Below are positions 46,207 through 50,255 of a stretch of DNA of 50,255 bases, one piece after another. Each line of letters starts with the position of its first letter. The first letter of the stretch is position 1. The position numbers and the translations under genes are program-made. This DNA is from a virus. The notes beneath the pieces are model-generated. The model was not told where the DNA came from. It worked only from the letters and a program-made list of their open reading frames with translations, and did no database searches. The stretch is from IMG/VR virus record IMGVR_UViG_3300050821_009614, positions 1 through 50,255 of that record; one strand, 5' to 3'.

Positions 46207-46392
46207 ATGCTCGTGCTTAGCAGAAAGAAAGGCGAAGAGATCGTCATCGACGAAAACATCACGATCAGCATCGTGGAGATCCGCGGCGACAAAGTCCGTT
46301 TGGGCATCACGGCGCCACGCGAGACGCCCATTCACCGTGCCGAAGTCTTCGAGCGGATCCGTGCCGGCGAAACGGAACGGCGTGAACCATGA
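46207..46392 (+). CDS. csrA: CsrA-family RNA-binding regulator, 61 aa
   Basis: MLVLSRKKGEEIVIDENITI, then 'SIVEIRGDKVRLGITAPRET' and 'PIHRAEVFERIRAGE': the complete CsrA fold with R/K in the first strand and the core 'GxxVRLGIxAPxxxxVHRxEV/Y'. CsrA dimers bind GGA motifs in mRNA leaders and change translation or stability. The leader AAAGGGAGAACGG before its ATG includes a GGA, so autoregulation is possible. A phage copy could reprogram host gene expression. Identification is firm; role in the phage is inference. Confidence 0.93.
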   Translation: MLVLSRKKGEEIVIDENITISIVEIRGDKVRLGITAPRETPIHRAEVFERIRAGETERREP

Positions 46393-46469
46393 CCACGCTC
46401 ATCGTTGCGGCGGCTTGCTGTCTCCAGGCAGTCGCGGTGTTTGTGCTCAAGCGGCAGATGAGGCGATAG
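46389..46469 (+). CDS. tiny membrane peptide, 26 aa
   Basis: ATG at 46389 overlaps the csrA stop (ATGA). The product is MTTLIVAAACCLQAVAVFVL then KRQMRR: one hydrophobic helix with a basic end. It is too short to be certain, but the overlap is typical of this operon. Could be a membrane modulator. Confidence 0.45.
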   Translation: MTTLIVAAACCLQAVAVFVLKRQMRR

Positions 46470-46476
46470 CCGACCA

Positions 46477-46752
46477 ATGGCGACATTTTACTTTGAAGCT
46501 CGCCCCCATCCCGCCGGACCTTATACCAAGGCATGTTTGCGATCCCCCGTCGATGCACCGACGGAGCGAGAGGGAATGGCCATGGCGCAGGCGATGGTGC
46601 GGAGCGTCTATCCGCCCGGGCGTCCGTGGGCGGTTTCCCTCCGGAATGAAAAACGCGAATGGGTCTGTGGTGAAACGATCCAATGGCAAGACGACGAGCG
46701 ATTTCGCACGCCGCCGGAACCGGAGCCGACTTTTATGGGGGAAGGCATTTGA
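46477..46752 (+). CDS. hypothetical protein, 91 aa
   Basis: ATG at 46477. Begins MATFYFEARPHPAGPYTKAC, and continues 'TEREGMAMAQAMVRSVYPPG' and 'NEKREWVCGETIQWQDDERF'. Its stop overlaps the next start (TTGA). Aromatic and mixed; no family recognised. Confidence 0.52.
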   Translation: MATFYFEARPHPAGPYTKACLRSPVDAPTEREGMAMAQAMVRSVYPPGRPWAVSLRNEKREWVCGETIQWQDDERFRTPPEPEPTFMGEGI

Positions 46753-47068
46753 AACCCGCTGACATCCCCATCCACTTCACCCATGCCGAGCTGGGAGCCG
46801 TCAGCGCGCGGCTTGTCTTCCTGGCCACGCACCCACGCTGCGAACCGCGGGTCGGCGAGCTGTGCGAATGGATGCTGCCCCGCTTGGCAAAGAAGCTGGC
46901 CGGGCCCGGCGACACGTTGACAGCCACGTGCTCAGCCGAGGCGTGGGGCAAGTTGGTCAGTGCGCTGTCCTCGGGCGAAGCGGGCGGCGTGGCCAAAGCC
47001 ATGTGGCAGGCGTGTGACAAGATTCGGGGGGCGTGTGCGATGCAGCAACAGGGGAGGGCGCAAGATGA
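46749..47068 (+). pseudogene. TTG-start helical gene with likely single-base frameshift
   Basis: TTG at 46749 (GGGGGAAGG upstream) overlaps the previous stop. The product 'KPADIPIHFTHAELGAVSAR', 'EPRVGELCEWMLPRLAKKLA', 'AEAWGKLVSALSSGEAGGVA' looks protein-like until the run of six G at 47026-47031. As given, the frame then runs on to 47450 through dnaN with Arg-rich noise. With a seventh G the frame becomes GGVCDAATGEGAR and ends at TGA 47066-47068 overlapping the dnaN ATG. I infer an indel in the homopolymer, either real or a sequence error. Confidence 0.55.
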
Positions 47069-48168
47069 AAGTCCAGTTCAAACTCAAACCGCTTGCCGAG
47101 GCGCTCGAGGTGGTTCGGCGCGCAGTTCCGAGCAAGACGGACAAAGAAGTCCTGAAGTACGTGAAGCTCGACGCGGATGCGCTGTCCGTGAGGCTTGCGG
47201 CCACCGACGGTGTGACCGGCGTGGTCTGCGAAGTGTCAGAGGCGATTGTCGAGTCACAGGGCGCGGCGCTGCTGTCCATGCGGGCCACAGAGGCCCTTCG
47301 CAGGCTGAGCGGCGACGATGTGACGATCGAGTTCGATGGCGACCACGTGAAGATTGCCGGGGGAAGCGACCGCTTCAAGCTGCAAGGCGCCGATCCTTTC
47401 GAGCACCCGCCAATCGGCTTCGACGCCGGGCCCAACAAATTCGACATTGAGTCGGACGTGCTGTCCCTCGGGCTTCGTCTGGCCACTGTGGCTTCCGACA
47501 AGAAGCCAGGCAGTCGATACGCGCTGGAAGGCGTCCACTTCGACTGCCAGGACGACGAGCTGATCCTGGTCGCGACCGACACCCACGTAATGACGGCGTT
47601 TCGCACAAAGGCGAAGGTCGAAAAATGGCCCGGCAGCGTGACGATTCCCGCAAGAGCCGTGTCGGCCGTCCAGTCAGCCATCAAGGCCAACGGCGGGACT
47701 GTGTCGGTCTGCATCGGCGATTCTCAGGCGTCGTTCCGCGTCGGCACCATGTCGGTTGTCACGCGGCTCCTGGACGGCCGATTCCCGAAGTGGCGCATCT
47801 TCCCGAACAAACACAAGGTCGCCGCCCAGTCGGTCGCTGGGCCGTTGTTGTCGGCGATTGAGCGGGCGTCGCTGCTCACCGAGGAAGATTCCCGCGGCGT
47901 GGACTTCGGGTTTGGCCGCGATGTGCTGACGCTCAAGACGCAGTCGGCCGACGTTGGCGAGTCGGAGATTTCGCTGCCGATCGTGCTCACTGGCGAGCCG
48001 CTCGAAATGCTGATCGATCCCCGGTGGTTCGCACTCTTTCTCAAGGAACTTCCACCCGAACAGTCCGTGCGTCTTGAGATGCTCGATGCAGACCATGCGG
48101 CGACGGTGAAGCTCGATGCCGATCCGCGCGTCGAATTCATGGTGATGCCGCTTAGCAGGATGAGGTGA
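47065..48168 (+). CDS. dnaN: DNA polymerase III beta subunit (sliding clamp), 367 aa
   Basis: Starts MKVQFKLKPLAEALEVVRRA at 47065, with GGGAGGG about 14 bases upstream and a weaker site nearer. Full-length three-domain clamp, 367 aa like bacterial DnaN (~366). Key segments include 'LLSMRATEALRRLSGDDVTI', 'YALEGVHFDCQDDELILVAT', 'DTHVMTAFRTKAKVEKWPGS', 'VTIPARAVSAVQ', 'FPKWRIFPNK' and a C-terminal 'DPRVEFMVMPLSRMR' corresponding to the 'MPMRL' end with which clamp ligands bind. It should tether the host or phage polymerase. A phage clamp is uncommon but known. Confidence 0.92.
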   Translation: MKVQFKLKPLAEALEVVRRAVPSKTDKEVLKYVKLDADALSVRLAATDGVTGVVCEVSEAIVESQGAALLSMRATEALRRLSGDDVTIEFDGDHVKIAGGSDRFKLQGADPFEHPPIGFDAGPNKFDIESDVLSLGLRLATVASDKKPGSRYALEGVHFDCQDDELILVATDTHVMTAFRTKAKVEKWPGSVTIPARAVSAVQSAIKANGGTVSVCIGDSQASFRVGTMSVVTRLLDGRFPKWRIFPNKHKVAAQSVAGPLLSAIERASLLTEEDSRGVDFGFGRDVLTLKTQSADVGESEISLPIVLTGEPLEMLIDPRWFALFLKELPPEQSVRLEMLDADHAATVKLDADPRVEFMVMPLSRMR

Positions 48169-48393
48169 ATGGTGAACCAACGCGAAAAGGATTTGGAAAC
48201 CGTCAAGCGGGCACAGTCACTGTCGCTGCCCTGGGAAATCGCCCCCGAGCACCCCGAGGACAGCCAGCGAGTTGAGGTGATTGACTCGGCCGGCAGATTG
48301 GTTTGCCGCGCAGACCAGTGGCATGCGGAGTTCATCGTGTCCGCCAGTCGGCTGCTGACCGACGAATCGCCGGCCGCGAAGGTCGCGGGCTGA
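48169..48393 (+). CDS. hypothetical protein, 74 aa
   Basis: ATG directly after the dnaN stop, with GAGGTG before it. Begins MVNQREKDLETVKRAQSLSL, then 'PWEIAPEHPEDSQRVEVIDS' and 'GRLVCRADQWHAEFIVSASR', a phage type seen in early operons. Function unknown. Confidence 0.6.
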   Translation: MVNQREKDLETVKRAQSLSLPWEIAPEHPEDSQRVEVIDSAGRLVCRADQWHAEFIVSASRLLTDESPAAKVAG

Positions 48394-48415
48394 CGGAACG
48401 GAGATCGACTGAGCG

Positions 48416-49192
48416 ATGGCTGGGAAGCCTGTACGCTGGACGCAATGGTTCTTCTCGGACTGGCGCAATGACGCCGGAGTCCGAAGCGTGTCGTTGGAGG
48501 CGCGTGGCCTCTGGATCGACATGCTCGCGTTAATGGACGAGTCACCTCGTCGGGGTTACCTCCAACAAGCAAACGGCAGGCCAATGACCGTCGAGCAGCT
48601 CGCCATCGCGGCCGGCTCATCCGCTGTCACCGTCTCCCGGCTGTTGCAGGAACTTGAAGACGCTGGGGTGTATTCCTCCGACGCGACAAAAACCATTTAC
48701 AACCGACGGATGACGCGAGACCTCTCAGCGAGGGAAAGAGGGGCCTGCAATCGCAATGTCCGGCGATTGTCCAGGCATGGTCCGGCCAATGTCCGCAACG
48801 GACAAAAAACAGGGGGGAGTATTAGTCTTGGATCTGACTCTTCTGTTTCTTTGTCTGAAGATCCAATTCAAGACCAGACTTCGAATGCAAAGACTTTGGG
48901 AAGAAACGCGGAAGAGCTTTACCGACTGTATCCGCGCAAGGTGGGAAAAAAAGATGCACTGAAGGCGATCCTAAAAGCCCTGAAAGAGTGCGAATTTGAG
49001 GCGTTGCGTGAGGCGGTTCAGGAGTACGCGACGTCACCCGAGGGCCGTGGACAATACTGCCCGCATCCCGCGACTTGGTTCAACAAAGGCAGGTGGCACG
49101 ATGACCGACGCGAATGGCAGAAATCGGGCGGAAAGTCCAGCAGCCTCAGATCCTCCCTCGACGAAGCCGAACATCGCCTTCAGGGACTTTAA
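48416..49192 (+). CDS. replication initiator/organizer-like protein, 258 aa
   Basis: The N-terminal ~105 residues hold a winged-helix type domain 'WFFSDWRNDAGVRSVSLEAR', 'GLWIDMLALMDESPRRGYLQ', 'TVEQLAIAAGSSAVTVSRLL'. Residues about 105-160 are a low-complexity linker, and residues ~165-245 a second domain 'LYRLYPRKVGKKDALKAILK' and 'CPHPATWFNKGRWHDDREW'-like (with R between) seen in phage replication proteins. The same design as lambda O: DNA-binding head, ori-bearing linker, helicase-recruiting tail. It precedes the helicase-loader candidate. Confidence 0.78.
   Translation: MAGKPVRWTQWFFSDWRNDAGVRSVSLEARGLWIDMLALMDESPRRGYLQQANGRPMTVEQLAIAAGSSAVTVSRLLQELEDAGVYSSDATKTIYNRRMTRDLSARERGACNRNVRRLSRHGPANVRNGQKTGGSISLGSDSSVSLSEDPIQDQTSNAKTLGRNAEELYRLYPRKVGKKDALKAILKALKECEFEALREAVQEYATSPEGRGQYCPHPATWFNKGRWHDDRREWQKSGGKSSSLRSSLDEAEHRLQGL
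48754..48804 (+). other. putative origin: four 11-bp iterons inside the initiator gene
   Basis: Iterons CAATGTCCGGC, GATTGTCCAGG, CATGGTCCGGC and CAATGTCCGCA are directly adjacent (48754-48764, 48765-48775, 48776-48786, 48787-48797). The GTCC cores start at 48758, 48769, 48780 and 48791, an exact 11-bp period. An inverted copy CGGACA (48799-48804) follows, then a run of A and a T/A-richer stretch to about 48900. Iterons in the linker of the initiator gene are typical of lambdoid origins. Confidence 0.72.
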
Positions 49193-49745
49193 GGCGCGGA
49201 TGATCGGCTTGTTCTCGGCGATCGGCCGCGAGCTCGACGCGGATGGCTGGATCATGTGGTACCGCGTGTTGATGGACCTCCCGCTTTCCTGTCTCGACCA
49301 GGCGATTGTGCGGTGGCTGTCCGAAAACGATTCCGGGTTCCCCACGCCGGCCGCTCTGCGGAGACTGGCGCTGGAATACCGTGACGGTGAGGACGGGACC
49401 TATTGCGACGTGCTGGAGGACTTCTTCCGCACTAAGCGGAGGTTCGACCCGTTCTACGCGGGCGATCAGTTCATGCGAGCCCTGCAACCGCTCACGAGGC
49501 GATGCGTGGCTTCTTTGGGTGGTTGCGGGTGGGCCGCTGATTTGATGGTGGCCGACAGGCCGATTTGGACGGCCCAGCTCCGCGAAGTCGCGAAGACGCT
49601 ATTGAGCCGGGAGCAGTCGTTGCGTCGATTGCCGGAAGAGTTGCGACCGAGGCTGCGTGTGCGTTCGGAAACGGCGGGGCTCCTGGCAGAGCGGATGTCA
49701 GTCCCACAGGGCGTCGTGATTGAAGCAGAAGCAGAATCGGCATGA
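49101..49745 (+). CDS. probable helicase loader-like replication protein, 214 aa
   Basis: ATG at 49101 with AGGTGG upstream; overlaps the initiator gene by 92 bases in another frame. It has a disordered N-terminus, then 'FKARMIGLFSAIGRELDADG', 'WIMWYRVLMDLPLSCLDQAI', 'VRWLSENDSGFPTPAALRRL' and a basic C-terminus. The layout resembles the N-domain of phage helicase loaders (G39P or lambda P class). It follows the initiator, like O then P. No ATPase P-loop is visible. Confidence 0.62.
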   Translation: MTDANGRNRAESPAASDPPSTKPNIAFRDFKARMIGLFSAIGRELDADGWIMWYRVLMDLPLSCLDQAIVRWLSENDSGFPTPAALRRLALEYRDGEDGTYCDVLEDFFRTKRRFDPFYAGDQFMRALQPLTRRCVASLGGCGWAADLMVADRPIWTAQLREVAKTLLSREQSLRRLPEELRPRLRVRSETAGLLAERMSVPQGVVIEAEAESA

Positions 49746-49803
49746 CGAAGCAGACGCGCGTTGGCGGGGTCGATGGGCGTGAAGGGGTAACTGGAGGGAA
49801 CAC

Positions 49804-50019
49804 ATGGGAAAAGCCAAGGGGGCGGACGCGGAAGTTACGCCGATGGAGCCAACCGATCATTTGATCGCGGCAGGAGACCAACTCTATCGCATCGTGCGAT
49901 GGCAGCTAATGAACGGAAGCTGGAACGAGCAGTTCATCGCGAACCGACTCGACGCACTTGCTCGCTGGACGTCGGCAAAGACAGCGTTCCGCAAAGAGTT
50001 CCAGGAACCGGTCACCTGA
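49804..50019 (+). CDS. hypothetical protein, 71 aa
   Basis: ATG at 49804 with GGAGGGAACAC upstream. MGKAKGADAEVTPMEPTDHL, then 'IAAGDQLYRIVRWQLMNGSW' and 'NEQFIANRLDALARWTSAKT'. Helical C-terminal half. Unrecognised; in the replication operon. Confidence 0.55.
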   Translation: MGKAKGADAEVTPMEPTDHLIAAGDQLYRIVRWQLMNGSWNEQFIANRLDALARWTSAKTAFRKEFQEPVT

Positions 50020-50031
50020 GGCCGCACCAGC

Positions 50032-50255
50032 ATGTCCCGCCCACGCAAACAGCGCTGGCTCGGCCCAGTCTTCGATTCAAAGGGGGAACCGCCCGATCAC
50101 CGGGTGCTACAACACGACGCCATTAGAACGCTGTCCGAGGTGGGCGAGATGCTGGGCCTGAGCGACAAGGCCGTGTGGAAAATCGAGCAGCAGGCGTTGG
50201 CCAAGCTGTGGACCGGGATTCAGGAACTGGGACCGTCGGAGCAAGTGGCTTGTCG
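50032..50255 (+). CDS. sigma-like HTH protein (partial, runs off the window)
   Basis: ATG at 50032, 13 bases after the previous stop, open to the window edge. MSRPRKQRWLGPVFDSKGEP, 'DHRVLQHDAIRTLSEVGEML', 'GLSDKAVWKIEQQALAKLWT'. The last part matches the sigma-70 region-4 type HTH (L-S-x-x-G-x-x-L-G-[LV]-S-x-x-x-V-x-x-I-E-x-x-A-L-x-K-L). A regulator of late or host transcription is likely. Truncated by the window edge. Confidence 0.7.
   Translation, partial: MSRPRKQRWLGPVFDSKGEPPDHRVLQHDAIRTLSEVGEMLGLSDKAVWKIEQQALAKLWTGIQELGPSEQVAC

Noticed and set aside
46749-47450. Long version of the gene upstream of dnaN
   Set aside because: The last ~130 codons are the dnaN sequence read in another frame and are Arg-rich. 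A one-base homopolymer error explains the data better.

Overview
The window looks like part of the genome of a GC-rich, temperate, tailed double-stranded DNA phage (Caudoviricetes). A lambda-type G/GT frameshift cassette and a 737-residue tape measure point to a long non-contractile (siphovirus-like) tail. It does not look like an integrated prophage: integrase, repressor and a partial tRNA that could be attP sit in the middle of phage genes, with no bacterial flanks. Rightward genes run off the right edge, and a rightward gene end enters at the left edge, which suits a circular or circularly permuted genome cut inside the rightward operon. The host cannot be named from the sequence. The GC-rich, signal-peptide-rich and zinc-ribbon-rich content made me think of Planctomycetota, but this is only a guess.

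Layout. (a) About 1-305, plus strand: the end of the rightward operon. (b) About 0.3-21.8 kb, minus strand (read right to left): terminase small and large subunits, a frameshifted zinc-ribbon membrane gene, portal, a DUF3309-type membrane peptide, Mu F-like minor head protein, fused protease/scaffold, decoration protein, major capsid protein, connector genes, tail tube, G/GT chaperones, tape measure, distal tail genes, and a secreted propeller-like protein. Two further structural or adsorption genes lie at 19.5-21.4 kb. (c) 21.9-23.1 kb, plus strand: a lone GT-C/DUF2142-like membrane glycosyltransferase, a likely moron, closed by a bidirectional terminator. (d) 23.3-33.4 kb, minus strand: virion proteins, then a block of secreted and membrane proteins with two thioredoxin-fold CxxC proteins, a papain-like cysteine peptidase, zinc ribbons and several holin- or spanin-like proteins. 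(e) 33.5-41.6 kb, minus strand: a clan GH-A glycosidase, many small genes, and a recombination module (Cas4/RecB-like nuclease, Rad52-like annealing protein, HNH-type protein, ASCH-like protein). (f) 41.65-44.5 kb: control and integration region with three promoter/operator units, a 5' tRNA-Val half, a small Cro/CI-like repressor, a tyrosine integrase, a small HTH protein and a tRNA-Met. (g) 44.5-50.3 kb, plus strand: Dam-type methylase, CsrA, a complete beta sliding clamp (DnaN), a replication initiator carrying an 11-bp iteron array in its linker, a probable helicase loader and a sigma-like HTH protein.

How it fits together. The repressor probably binds TACACT-AA-AGTGTA-type sites in the spacers of three promoters: leftward P_L, its own promoter, and the promoter reading toward integrase. 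That would give a compact lysis/lysogeny switch. Leftward transcription would first express recombination genes and then lysis and structural genes; rightward transcription would express integration and replication functions. Genes within operons commonly overlap by ATGA, GTGA, TTGA or TAATG, and I used this to recover several short genes and to choose starts. The most unusual parts are the secreted thioredoxin/peptidase block, the putative attP made of a 5' tRNA half behind a phage promoter, and the phage-encoded CsrA and DnaN.
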